Shown in pieces: positions 1 to 8,463 of a stretch of 64,000 nt of DNA (position 1 is the stretch's first letter; every line of letters starts with the position of its first letter). The translations under genes and the position numbers were made by a program. Source of the stretch: Pirellula staleyi DSM 6068 (GTDB lineage Bacteria; Planctomycetota; Planctomycetia; Pirellulales; Pirellulaceae); assembly GCF_000025185.1 (NCBI RefSeq), contig NC_013720.1:1116001-1180000 (forward strand). The letters are read 5' to 3'. The notes beneath the pieces are model-generated. The model made no database searches, had not been told where the DNA came from, and saw only the letters and a program-made list of their open reading frames with translations.

Positions 1-18
1 CTAAGTGAGTTCTCTACC

Positions 19-2682
19 ATGACTTTGAGCCGATTTCTCTCCACGGTCGCAGTCGCCAGCTTTTGCTGGTGGGCCGCACTGACCGCCGTCGCTGCCGACG
101 CGCCTTCCCTGAAACTCGAGAAGGGTGATCGCGTGATCATCGTCGGCAACACCTTTGCCGAACGGATGCAGTACTTCGGCAACTTCGAAGCCTTGCTGCA
201 AAGCCGCTTCCCAGAACTCGAACTCGTGGTCCGCAATCTCGGCTGGTCGGCCGACGAGATCTCGCTCCGCCCACGCTCGGCCTCGTTCGCCGATCACGGT
301 CACAAGCTGGCCGATCATCAGCCTCACGTGATCATTGCCTGCTTCGGTTTCAACGAATCGTTTGCTGGTGAAGCTGGTCTCGAGAAGTTCGAGAAGGACC
401 TCGAGAAGTTCCTGCGTAGCCCCCAAAACATCGATCAGTTCACCAGCAATCGTGGCAACTGGGATGGCTCGCCTGAAGCCAAGAAGGAAGATTCGCCGCT
501 GAAGAATCTTCGTCAAATCGTGCTCGTCTCGCCGATTGCTCACGAGAACCTGAAGAAGGCCTCGCTCCCCGATGGCTCGAAGAACAATGCCAACCTCAAG
601 CTGTACACCGAAGTGATGAAGAAGGTGGCCGAGAAGAACGGTGTGCCATTCGTCGATCTCTTCACCCCTTCGCTCGCTGCGATGGAGTCGGCTGCCAAGC
701 CACTGACGATCAACGGCGTGCACCTCAATAACGAAGGTGATGCCGCTGTTGCCGTGATGCTCGATAAGGGTCTGTTTGGCGATCGTCCTGCTACCAAAGC
801 CGACATGACCAAACTGCTCGCCGAAGTGAACGAGAAGAACCTGCAGTTCTTCTACGACTATCGCGCGGTGAATGGTTTCTACATCTATGGTGGTCGTAAG
901 AATCCGTTCGGAACGGTCAACTTCCCTGCGGAATTCGCCAAGCTTCGCAAGATGATTGCCAACCGCGATCAGCGCGTGTGGGCCGTGGCTCAAGGGAAAG
1001 AAGTTCCCGCGACGATCGACGACAGCAACACCGGTGAGTTCACCAAGATCGAGACCAACTTCAAAGCTCCGATCACCGTGCTCCCTCCCACCGAAGCACT
1101 CAAGACGTTCACTGTGGCTGATGGCTACGAGCTCAATGTCTTTGCTTCGGAAGTTGAATTCCCCGACCTCGCCAACCCCGTGCAGTTCTGCTTCGATGCC
1201 AAGGGTCGCTTGTGGGTTGTCACGATGCCTTCGTACCCGATGTACCTCCCTGGTACGCCGGTGAACGACAAGATTCTGATCCTCGAAGATACCAACGGCG
1301 ACGGCCGCGCCGACAAGCAAACCGTTTTCGCTGATAAGCTCCACTTGCCCACCGGTATCGAACTGGGCGATGGGGGCTGCTATGTCTGCGTTCAGCCGAA
1401 CGTGATGTTCCTGAAAGACACCAACGGCGACGATGTCGCTGATGTGCGTGAGTACGTGCTGCACGGTTTCGACAGTGCCGATTCGCACCACTCGATCTCC
1501 GCTGCCACGTGGGATCAAGGTGGCGCGATGTACTTCCAAGAGGGTACGTTCCACCACTCGCAAATCGAAACCCCTTACGGCCCCACTCGCCTAGCCAACG
1601 CTGGCGTGTTTCGCTACGAACCTCGCACCGCCAAGCTCGACGTTTTTGTGAGCTACGGCTTTGCTAATCCTTGGGGTCACATCATCGACAGCTGGGGCCA
1701 GAACTTTGTGGCCGATGCTTCGGGTGGTGCGAACTACTACGGCACAGCGTTCTCGGGCGATGTCGATTACCCAAACAAGCATGGTGGACTCAAGCAGTTC
1801 CTTGCCAAACAGTGGCGTCCCACCGCTGGCTGCGAACTCGTTTCGAACCGTCACTTCCCTGAAGAAGCTCAAGGCAATTACCTGCTCAACAACTGCATCG
1901 GTTTCCAAGGGGTGCTGCAGTACAAGATGCGCGAGGATGGAAGTGGCTTCTCGGCCGATCCGCTCGAGCCACTCCTCAAGTCGAGCGACCTCAGCTTCCG
2001 CCCTGTCGATATCGAGTTTGGTCCCGACGGTGCCCTGTACATCTGCGACTGGTTCAACCCACTCGTCGGTCACATGCAGCACTCGGTTCGCGATCCGAAC
2101 CGCGATTCGAAGCATGGTCGCATCTACCGGCTGACCTACACCAAGAAGCCGCTGCTCACGCCTGTGAAAATCGCAGGCGAGCCCATTCCTCAGCTCCTTT
2201 CGCTCCTGGCATCGGAACCTGAAGAACGGACTCGCTATCGCGTTCGCACGGAACTCCGTGGCCGCGACACCAAGGACGTGATTGCTGAAACCGAGAAGTG
2301 GGTCGCTTCGCTCGATAAGAACGATCCGAACCTGCAGCACCACCTGACCGAAGCTCTTTGGATTCACCAGCAGCACGATGTGGTGAACGAAGAGTTTTTG
2401 AAGACGGTGCTTCGCTCGAGCGAACCGAAAGCCCGCGCTGCTGCCACGCGCGTGCTCTGCTACTGGAGCGACCGCGTGAAGGAGCCACTCAAGCTCCTCC
2501 AAGTGCAAGTCAACGACGAGCACCCACGCGTCCGCCTCGAAGCTGTCCGTGCCCTCTCGTTCTTCGATAGCCAGGAAGCAATCGACATCGCCAGCGAATC
2601 GCTGCTGCACGATCAAGACGACTACCTGAAGTACACGTTCGAAGAAACGCTGAAGACACTCGAGCGCCGCGTCAAGAAGTAA
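19..2682 (+). CDS. Secreted SGNH-like / PVC-type dehydrogenase beta-propeller protein with HEAT repeats
   Basis: The 887-residue product starts with a signal peptide (hydrophobic residues 5-25, AVA-type cleavage site). Residues about 35-250 look like an SGNH/GDSL-type domain: GNTFAERM near 43, GFNES near 113 and a late NGVHLNNEG block. Residues about 365-700 match the planctomycete 'membrane-bound dehydrogenase' beta-propeller, with phrases such as GYELNVFASE and PDGALYICDW. Residues 720-880 are helical HEAT-type repeats. Most relatives carry a C-terminal CxxCH heme domain. It is missing here, and the next gene encodes it, so the two products may form one redox unit outside the cytoplasm. The substrate is unknown. 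The ATG at 19 has no clear Shine-Dalgarno site. Confidence 0.85.
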   Translation: MTLSRFLSTVAVASFCWWAALTAVAADAPSLKLEKGDRVIIVGNTFAERMQYFGNFEALLQSRFPELELVVRNLGWSADEISLRPRSASFADHGHKLADHQPHVIIACFGFNESFAGEAGLEKFEKDLEKFLRSPQNIDQFTSNRGNWDGSPEAKKEDSPLKNLRQIVLVSPIAHENLKKASLPDGSKNNANLKLYTEVMKKVAEKNGVPFVDLFTPSLAAMESAAKPLTINGVHLNNEGDAAVAVMLDKGLFGDRPATKADMTKLLAEVNEKNLQFFYDYRAVNGFYIYGGRKNPFGTVNFPAEFAKLRKMIANRDQRVWAVAQGKEVPATIDDSNTGEFTKIETNFKAPITVLPPTEALKTFTVADGYELNVFASEVEFPDLANPVQFCFDAKGRLWVVTMPSYPMYLPGTPVNDKILILEDTNGDGRADKQTVFADKLHLPTGIELGDGGCYVCVQPNVMFLKDTNGDDVADVREYVLHGFDSADSHHSISAATWDQGGAMYFQEGTFHHSQIETPYGPTRLANAGVFRYEPRTAKLDVFVSYGFANPWGHIIDSWGQNFVADASGGANYYGTAFSGDVDYPNKHGGLKQFLAKQWRPTAGCELVSNRHFPEEAQGNYLLNNCIGFQGVLQYKMREDGSGFSADPLEPLLKSSDLSFRPVDIEFGPDGALYICDWFNPLVGHMQHSVRDPNRDSKHGRIYRLTYTKKPLLTPVKIAGEPIPQLLSLLASEPEERTRYRVRTELRGRDTKDVIAETEKWVASLDKNDPNLQHHLTEALWIHQQHDVVNEEFLKTVLRSSEPKARAAATRVLCYWSDRVKEPLKLLQVQVNDEHPRVRLEAVRALSFFDSQEAIDIASESLLHDQDDYLKYTFEETLKTLERRVKK

Positions 2683-2693
2683 CACCCCTCACC

Positions 2694-2735
2694 GGGTGGC
2701 CCTGCTGGCTTGCGTAGGGCAGGCTCCCGCCTGCC
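2694..2735 (+). repeat. Composite REP-like palindrome (half of family A plus family B)
   Basis: GGGTGGC and CTGCTGGCTTG, the left half of the family A element seen at 5987, run straight into a family B hairpin. The B hairpin has arms GGCAGGC and GCCTGCC around TCCC (2718-2735). The B part, with a leading TAG, recurs as an exact 21-base inverted copy at 37635-37655. Confidence 0.7.
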
Positions 2736-2745
2736 GACAATCACC

Positions 2746-2776
2746 GGGTGGCTACTAGCTGGCTCGTCCAGCAGTG
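2746..2776 (+). repeat. REP-like palindrome, family A, degenerate copy
   Basis: GGGTGG is followed by an imperfect hairpin (AGCTGG, loop CTCGT, CCAGCAGTG). It is related to the perfect copy at 5987-6016 and the copy at 50588-50615. Confidence 0.6.
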
Positions 2777-2793
2777 TCCCTCGCATCACGACC

Positions 2794-2834
2794 TCGACTT
2801 ACAGTCAGAACCTTTCTTTCTGTAAGTCGATTTT
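2794..2834 (+). terminator. Rho-independent terminator after the first gene
   Basis: Perfect 11-base arms TCGACTTACAG (2794-2804) and CTGTAAGTCGA (2820-2830) enclose a 15-base loop and are followed by TTTT. The site is about 110 bases past the stop at 2682. It suggests the downstream cytochrome gene has its own promoter between 2835 and 3053. The 2683-3053 gap otherwise holds only the REP-like repeats. Confidence 0.7.
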
Positions 2835-3053
2835 GATGCGTTTTTCGAGTGGTTTTTGATCCGTTTTTGCAAAATGCCCCTCGCCGACCATTTCTCGGCC
2901 AGGGTAAAATACAGACGGCAACCATAGCCCCGGATGGCTTTCTACTCAGGAAGTCAGCCGGGGTTTTTTGCTACCCCACCTCCCACCGATGCGAGCCTTC
3001 CCACCTGCCTTTGGGCTCGCCCCCTACTGAACGTTTGCATGAGAGTTCCTGTG

Positions 3054-4850
3054 ATGAAAAGCACCTCCTTTTCGCTCTACACGCTGGCTGTGGCAGCTGC
3101 TATTGCCCTGTCGTCATCGCTGGCAACAGCTCCTCGCGCCATCGCCCAAGAGCCCAGCCCCGTCGCGCCGTTTCTCAAGCTTTTGGCGAGTGGTCGCGTG
3201 CCAGCGGAACGTCAGCCTCTGATCCTCGAGAACATCTGCAAACGTGGAACGGCTGACGATCTCGCCGTGGTTCTCGAACGCATCCTTACCGACGAAACAA
3301 CCACCGACGACTTGAAGCAAAGCGTCCTCGGCTGGCTCACCGATGCCGCCACCACGCGTAAAGTGAAACCTAGCGGCGATCTAGCAGGCATCGCAAAACT
3401 CATCACCGCCAGCAAAAGCGCTAAGCTGCAACTGGCGGCTGTGAAACTCGCTGGCGAGTGGCAAGTCGCTGGCATTGGCGACGCGCTCGCGCAATTGGCT
3501 CAAAGCGAAACCGCTTCGCCCCAGTTGCAAGAGGCCGCGATGCAAGGGCTCGCCGCCATGGGAGATGACTCCAGCAAACAGTTGCTCGAGAAGCTCGCTG
3601 CATCTTCCCAATCGATTCGCGTTCGAACACTCGCCGCTGCAGCGCTTGTGAAGTCGAACCTCGATGTGGCTGCCAAACTGGGGGCTGCTACGCTCGCCGC
3701 CAGCAGCGTCGCCGACGATCCAGCGCCAATGATTGAAGCGATCCTGAATCGCCAAGGTGGTTCCGATAAATTGGCCGAAGCGCTCGCTGGCGAAAAGCTG
3801 CAAGCCGATGTGGCCAAGATGGCGCTCCGCTTCATGTATTCGATTGGTCGCAGCGATGAAGCTCTTTCGGCGATCCTTAGCAAAGCGGCAGGTGTCGCGC
3901 TCGATACCCCACCACCCACCGCCGAAGAAGTCGAGAAGCTCGTCGCCGAAGTGAACGAAAAAGGTGACGCAGCGCGTGGCGAAAAGGTCTTTCGTCGCGC
4001 CGATGTCAGCTGCATGAAGTGCCACGCCATCAACCGCGCTGGTGGTCAAATCGGCCCGGAACTTTCGGCCCTCGGTGGCATTTCGCCAGTCGACTACATC
4101 GTCAACTCGATCCTCAATCCCGACCTCGCTAAAAAAGAGCAGTACCTCACACGGATCGTCCTCACGGTCGATGGCGAAACCTTCACCGGCATCGTGGTCG
4201 ACGAAGACGACGTGAAGATGAACCTCAAAGATGCGTCGGGCAAAATCATCACGATCGCCATCGACGATATCGAAGCTCAAAAAGAGGGCAAGTCGCTTAT
4301 GCCGCAGGGACTAACCAAGTTCCTCACGCACGACGAACTGCTCGACCTTATCAAATACGTTTCGGTCCTCGGTAAGCCGGGCGAGTATGCCCTGCGCACT
4401 GTTCCTGCCATTCAAAAATGGAAGGTCCTCAAAGCACCTTCTGCAGAACTCGCCGGCGATGTTCCCAATGTGGAAATCGTCCGCGAGCATATCCTCGATC
4501 TCCCCGCTGAAGCGTGGCAAGCGATCTACGGCACCACCAGCGGCGCATTACCCCTCGACGAAGTGAAACCGATTGTCCAAGGCTCTCCCGTCGTGATCTT
4601 GCAGGGGGAAGTAAACGTCATCACTGGCGGCGAAGTCACACTGCAAACCACCTCGAGCGAACCTGCTCAAATCTGGATCGATGCCGAACCGTTCGAAGCC
4701 AGCGGACCGATCACCACGCTCCTGAGCCAAGGGATGCACAAGATCACCGTTCGCACCAAGATCGGCGATTCTCCCAGCCCGTCGCTGAAAGTCGAACTCG
4801 CCAAGCCCGAAGGGAGCGAAGCCCAGTTCGACGTCGTCGGAGGTAACTAA
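3054..4850 (+). CDS. Secreted HEAT-repeat protein with PVC-type heme-binding domain
   Basis: I chose the ATG at 3054 because it gives a clean signal peptide (basic MKS start, hydrophobic core, ATAPRAIAQ before cleavage). An in-frame ATG at 3039 is also possible. The 598-residue product has alanine-rich HEAT-like helices at about 30-300. The heme c motif CMKCH lies at about 320, followed by GGQIGPELSALGG and a FTGIVVDEDD segment typical of the Planctomycetes heme-binding domain, to about 450. The last 150 residues have no recognised domain. It probably works as an extracytoplasmic electron acceptor for the propeller protein encoded upstream, which lacks this module. That pairing is inferred from adjacency and domain complementarity. 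Confidence 0.85.
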   Translation: MKSTSFSLYTLAVAAAIALSSSLATAPRAIAQEPSPVAPFLKLLASGRVPAERQPLILENICKRGTADDLAVVLERILTDETTTDDLKQSVLGWLTDAATTRKVKPSGDLAGIAKLITASKSAKLQLAAVKLAGEWQVAGIGDALAQLAQSETASPQLQEAAMQGLAAMGDDSSKQLLEKLAASSQSIRVRTLAAAALVKSNLDVAAKLGAATLAASSVADDPAPMIEAILNRQGGSDKLAEALAGEKLQADVAKMALRFMYSIGRSDEALSAILSKAAGVALDTPPPTAEEVEKLVAEVNEKGDAARGEKVFRRADVSCMKCHAINRAGGQIGPELSALGGISPVDYIVNSILNPDLAKKEQYLTRIVLTVDGETFTGIVVDEDDVKMNLKDASGKIITIAIDDIEAQKEGKSLMPQGLTKFLTHDELLDLIKYVSVLGKPGEYALRTVPAIQKWKVLKAPSAELAGDVPNVEIVREHILDLPAEAWQAIYGTTSGALPLDEVKPIVQGSPVVILQGEVNVITGGEVTLQTTSSEPAQIWIDAEPFEASGPITTLLSQGMHKITVRTKIGDSPSPSLKVELAKPEGSEAQFDVVGGN

Positions 4851-4982
4851 GCTCGCCGGAACATCCTGCATTGGCTTAACGGCCATCGATAGCGCAAGGG
4901 ATAAAAGTGGTTGGCTTGGCTCACATCAACCCTTACGATGGGGGTGTCATTCGTTGATGCCCCCTGTCTAAGGAGATTGCTG

Positions 4983-5840
4983 GTGCGGACTTCCTACCTC
5001 GCGCGAATCCTCACGTCGGGATCGATGGCCTGCTCGTTGTTGCTGTTGTCTGTTGCCGCACTTTCCGCGCAAGTCCCGGGCATCGAGCCCGCTCCACCCA
5101 CGGTGCGTGTTTTCGCGCATCTGGATGGTCAGCTCGGGCAAGTGATGATCAACGACGAACTGATCGGTGCGGGCGAAACGGCGTTTGTCAGACTCAGCGA
5201 ACACCTCGAAAAAGAGACCGCAGCTGGCCAAACGCTCGCCTATCGCGTGGCGTATATGTCATCGGTCCGAGACACCGATCTGCAAACGATCAAAAGCATC
5301 GTTGTCCACCGCCGCTACAACCCGCGCGAGAAACTCCCCGAGTTCCGCGAGGACCAAGTGCAATCGCTCAGCCTCTATGAGGCTCGGATGAAGCAGCCTT
5401 CGAAAGAGGGGCTCTTTATCGCGAAAGAACGTTTTGCTGATCGCGGCCCCTACATCCAAGATCGCTGGACCGGCCTCTTGTGGCAGAAAGATGGAATAGC
5501 GTCGGGAAAGAAGAACTTCCTCGAAGCGGGTGACTACGCTCAGGACCTCACCTTGGGCAAACTTCAGGATTGGCGTGTCCCGACCAAGGAAGAACTGGCG
5601 ACCATTTTTCCGGCCGATTACGCCCCGTTTCGCAACTCGATGTACACCCCACTCGCCTGCTGCAAAGGGGCGGAGTTCGTCTCGTTCTGGACTTCCGAGA
5701 TCGACGCGCGGAGTGCGGATACGGCTTATGTCTATCAGTGGTACAACCGTGGCGGCGCGAATAACTGCCTGGCCAGCCGCAACTACTGCTACGTTCGCTG
5801 CGTTCACAACCCGGTGGAAGAAGACCAGCTCGACGAGTAG
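4983..5840 (+). CDS. Secreted DUF1566-type protein
   Basis: A GTG start at 4983 is preferred. AGGAG at 4971-4975 sits 7 bases upstream, and the product then begins with a basic stretch and a hydrophobic segment (residues 10-30) reading as a signal peptide or anchor. The 285-residue product contains, from about residue 155, the pattern DRWTGLLWQK, then GKLQDWRVPTKEELATI, then FWTSE and a C-terminal NCLASRNYCYVRCV. This matches the DUF1566 (Lcl C-terminal) fold often found in bacterial surface proteins. The first 130 residues are not recognised. The domain has no assigned enzymatic role. The gene follows the cytochrome gene by 132 bases and may be transcribed separately. Confidence 0.7.
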   Translation: MRTSYLARILTSGSMACSLLLLSVAALSAQVPGIEPAPPTVRVFAHLDGQLGQVMINDELIGAGETAFVRLSEHLEKETAAGQTLAYRVAYMSSVRDTDLQTIKSIVVHRRYNPREKLPEFREDQVQSLSLYEARMKQPSKEGLFIAKERFADRGPYIQDRWTGLLWQKDGIASGKKNFLEAGDYAQDLTLGKLQDWRVPTKEELATIFPADYAPFRNSMYTPLACCKGAEFVSFWTSEIDARSADTAYVYQWYNRGGANNCLASRNYCYVRCVHNPVEEDQLDE

Positions 5841-5924
5841 AGCTAGGTCAGACTCAATCGCTTGGCCTCACGTCGAAAAACAAAAAGTTCCTTCAACGTC
5901 GAGCCGAAAGCTACGCATGCTTTT

Positions 5925-5950
5925 GTCAGGTCCCTGAGAGGGGAGCTGAC
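5925..5950. repeat. Palindromic repeat, family D, copy 1
   Basis: Arms GTCAGGTCCC and GGGAGCTGAC surround a TGAGAG centre. It is the reverse complement of the element at 30406-30431 with one mismatch over 26 bases. Confidence 0.7.
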
Positions 5951-5986
5951 CCAATGCGACGTCTAGCAATCAATGTCAGGCAAAAC

Positions 5987-6016
5987 GGGGTGGCACTGCT
6001 GGCTTGTCCAGCAGTG
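5987..6016 (+). repeat. REP-like palindrome, family A, best copy
   Basis: GGGGTGG is followed by a perfect 9-base stem, CACTGCTGG and CCAGCAGTG, with loop CTTGT. Related copies lie at 2746-2776 and 50588-50615, and a half copy at 2694. A GTGG tetranucleotide before a hairpin is the usual layout of REP elements mobilised by RAYT transposases, and a RAYT gene lies at 49890. The 5841-6118 gap holds only this and the family D palindrome. Confidence 0.65.
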
Positions 6017-6118
6017 TGAGTCGCAGCTAAGGATGACATTAACCGATAGACGAAGTACTACAAGATTGTCTTCCAAAACTAGATCCTAGCCTCTAGGTCC
6101 TAGCCCCTCTCCTCGTCG

Positions 6119-6856
6119 CTACGCAAAATCTTGCACGAGGGGTTTGATGATGAGTTCGGGGATGTGAGCGCGGGGAGGAAGCTGCGCGATGGCGACGACC
6201 ATGTGCCCCAAATCTTCGGGCAGCAGCATCTTGGCGCGGCGTTCGGCCGAGACAGGCTGCGGGCGATTTGCCAAAATGGGTGTATCGACTTCTCCGGGGA
6301 AAATGTTGGTCACGCGAATGCCGTTGGCCGATTCTTCATTTGCCACACCGGTACCCAGTGCGTCGACCGCAAACTTGGAAGCATTATAAGCAATACCTCC
6401 CAGAGGCATTGCGCGTTTTCCGCTCGTCGAGGAGATGTTAATAATCAACCCCTCTTTGCGGTCACGCATACCAGGCAAAGCGTAATACAAACAGTTATAA
6501 ACACCCGTGGCGTTGGTTTGCATCACTTCGTCCCATTGATGCGGCTCCATATTGCCCATCGCGCGTGTTTTAATATTAATACCGGCTGCGTTCACTAAAA
6601 TATCAATTTTAGAAAGGGTCTTATAAGCCCATTCCAAGAGGGTTTTGACACTCTCGCGATTGGCCACGTCGCAAAGGTGCGTCAGGACCTTGGGTCCCTC
6701 GGTGATGCTGGCCGCTGCTGCTTCGAGCACTTCGGCGCGACGTCCGCTGATGGCCACCTGGACCCCAGCAGCAGCGAGCGCTCGGGCAATCCCGAGTCCG
6801 ATTCCGCTTCCACCTCCGGTGATGAGTGCGGTTTTGCCTGCCAGTGATGGTGACAT
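6119..6856 (-). CDS. SDR-family oxidoreductase
   Basis: Starting at the ATG at 6856, the 245-residue product has the classical short-chain dehydrogenase layout. It shows the cofactor motif TGGGSGIG (13-20), NAAG (89-92), Ser142/143, and Tyr157 with Lys161 in YNASK. The family reduces or oxidises carbonyls with NAD(P)H in the cytoplasm, and the substrate cannot be read from the sequence. An upstream in-frame ATG (6925) would add 23 residues without family support. The middle of the gene (about 6360-6620) is clearly richer in A+T, with codons such as TTA, ATT and AAA, than the rest of the gene or its neighbours. The protein motifs there remain intact. Confidence 0.88.
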   Translation of the reverse strand: MSPSLAGKTALITGGGSGIGLGIARALAAAGVQVAISGRRAEVLEAAAASITEGPKVLTHLCDVANRESVKTLLEWAYKTLSKIDILVNAAGINIKTRAMGNMEPHQWDEVMQTNATGVYNCLYYALPGMRDRKEGLIINISSTSGKRAMPLGGIAYNASKFAVDALGTGVANEESANGIRVTNIFPGEVDTPILANRPQPVSAERRAKMLLPEDLGHMVVAIAQLPPRAHIPELIIKPLVQDFA

Positions 6857-7287
6857 CGGTCTGATCCTTCCAAGCGGAGAGTATTTTGCGAGAAAGCGGG
6901 AATCGGGGAGTCGGCTCGAGCGCACGATAGCAGTGAAAGTGGGGGGCGAAATCGTTTTTCGATCAACCGCCCCCCAAACTCCGAATATCGCTTCGCAAGA
7001 GCCGAATAGTGGTGTGGGAACGGGTTTATCGCCTGACGAGCACGAGCTTGCAAGTGGCGACGAGTGGTCAGCAGCGGGAAGCTCGTGCCGGGAAGTTTCG
7101 ATCGACCGCTGGCCGTACAGTTGCGAGTGCGCACAACAGTACCGATAATGGGGGACACTGGAGCTTAGCCAGAGACACTCCCCTGCTCTGCCGCAACCTG
7201 CGGCCAGAGGTGTGTAGTTGCTTGGTTTCGTCCCCTTTCGGCTTTCGTTCGGTCTGCCTGATTCCCGTCGACGAGAGCGTGAGACCC
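6857..7287. other. 431-base divergent intergenic region
   Basis: The region lies between the SDR start (minus strand) and the RDD gene start (plus strand), so it should hold both promoters. I could not identify convincing -35/-10 boxes. The only clear structure is the G/C-rich hairpin at 6941-6975. An open frame continues upstream of the RDD start but has no family signature. Confidence 0.5.
6941..6975. repeat. Strong inverted repeat in the SDR/RDD divergent spacer
   Basis: Outer arms GGGGGGCG (6941-6948) and CGCCCCCC (6968-6975) with an inner ATCG/CGAT stem (6951-6954, 6960-6963) around TTTTT. No U-run follows on either strand, so it is not a standard terminator. It may be an operator, a leader-RNA hairpin or a REP-like unit. 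Confidence 0.55.
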
Positions 7288-8400
7288 ATGTCCGAGCGAC
7301 CCCAAAAACTCGACTCGATCATCCGTGTGGTGACCCCCGAGAACATCGCGTTTGAATATCGCGTGGCAGGTCCGTTTCGTCGTTTGCCAGCACTTCTGCT
7401 CGACTACACGCTGATCAGCTTTTTTATCGTCTCGATTTTCTTAGGCCTGCAGCTCACCATTGGCCTAATGAGCACCGGTCTGGCGGTCGGCTTGGGGCTC
7501 GTCTGCAAGTTCGTCCTGAGCTGGTTCTATGGTGGTCTCTTCGAAACGTTTATGAACGGTCAGACCCCGGGCAAATGGGTGTTTGGTTTGCGGGTGCTGA
7601 CGTTCGATGGCCGACCGATTAACGGTTTGCAGGCGGTGATGCGAAACGTGCTGCGACTGGCCGATACGTTTTGCGGCGTCGGGCTGGTGGCGATGGCGCT
7701 CAATAACCGCTATCAGCGCCTCGGCGATTTGGTTTGCGGCACGATCGTGGTGGTGGAAGAAAAGCCGTGGCTCACCGGGGTTGCGAAGCTCGAAGATCCG
7801 CGTGCGATTCAGCTGGCTGGCTATTTGCCCCCCAATTTTGTCGTGACGAAAACGCAGGCCAAAGCGCTGGCGAATTTTGTCGAGCGGCGCCGCTTCTTCT
7901 CGCCGCAGCGTCGACGCGAAGTGGCACGTCACTTGGCCGAGCCACTGCTGGTGAAATTCGGTTTGCCTGCCGACACGAGCTACGATCTGCTGCTCTGCGC
8001 GCTCTACTACCGGACGTTCATCGCCGACCGCACGGACGACGAACGACAGCTGGCCGAAGCGACCGCGAGTGCACGGATGCAAAATGCGTTTGGAGCGGCG
8101 GGGCTGGCCAGCGGCATTCCGAACCCCGCGATGGCGCAAGCGTTTGGCTACGGGGGACAGCCTGCGATGTCGCTCGCGCAGCAAGCAGCAACGCCGATGG
8201 CAGCAGCCGCGAGCAGCACGATTGCCGGGTATGTGCCGCAAGGGTATACGCCGCAGCAGCCTGCTTATCCGGGCTCTGGCTATCCGGGGCCCACTTATCC
8301 GGGTCAGAGTTTCGCGCCGCCGCAAAATGCTCCAGGATCGTTCGCGCCGATTGCTCCACCACCTCTCTCACCGCCGGTACCACCTCCGAAGCCTTCGTAA
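7288..8400 (+). CDS. RDD-family membrane protein
   Basis: This is the first gene of a seven-gene envelope operon. The ATG at 7288 gives 370 residues. Residues about 25-155 form the RDD domain: an Arg followed by RLPALLLDY at the first membrane helix, two or three further hydrophobic segments, and the characteristic GQTPGKWVFGLRV. Residues 165-260 are soluble. The last 90 residues are a low-complexity tail rich in Pro, Gly, Gln, Tyr and Ala, with repeats such as YPGSGYPGPTYPG, probably disordered. RDD proteins are small membrane proteins whose transport or ion-exchange roles are known for only a few members. Here the context (SpoIIM, DUF4129, MoxR, DUF58) points to an envelope complex. Confidence 0.85.
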   Translation: MSERPQKLDSIIRVVTPENIAFEYRVAGPFRRLPALLLDYTLISFFIVSIFLGLQLTIGLMSTGLAVGLGLVCKFVLSWFYGGLFETFMNGQTPGKWVFGLRVLTFDGRPINGLQAVMRNVLRLADTFCGVGLVAMALNNRYQRLGDLVCGTIVVVEEKPWLTGVAKLEDPRAIQLAGYLPPNFVVTKTQAKALANFVERRRFFSPQRRREVARHLAEPLLVKFGLPADTSYDLLLCALYYRTFIADRTDDERQLAEATASARMQNAFGAAGLASGIPNPAMAQAFGYGGQPAMSLAQQAATPMAAAASSTIAGYVPQGYTPQQPAYPGSGYPGPTYPGQSFAPPQNAPGSFAPIAPPPLSPPVPPPKPS

Positions 8401-8463
8401 TTCAGCTCGCCTCGCTCGTTCCTCGCGCTCGATAATTGCCCCTCGCATGACAAGTGTTCGCCG

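Noticed and set aside
1-1563. 520-codon open frame on the minus strand opposite the first gene
   Set aside because: It lies antisense to a well-supported propeller/dehydrogenase gene, and its translation (rich in His, Val, Glu, Arg) has no domain. It arises from codon bias of the opposite strand.
7009-7287. N-terminal extension of the RDD protein
   Set aside because: The frame is open but its translation has no membrane or RDD character, and the ATG at 7288 fits the family start.
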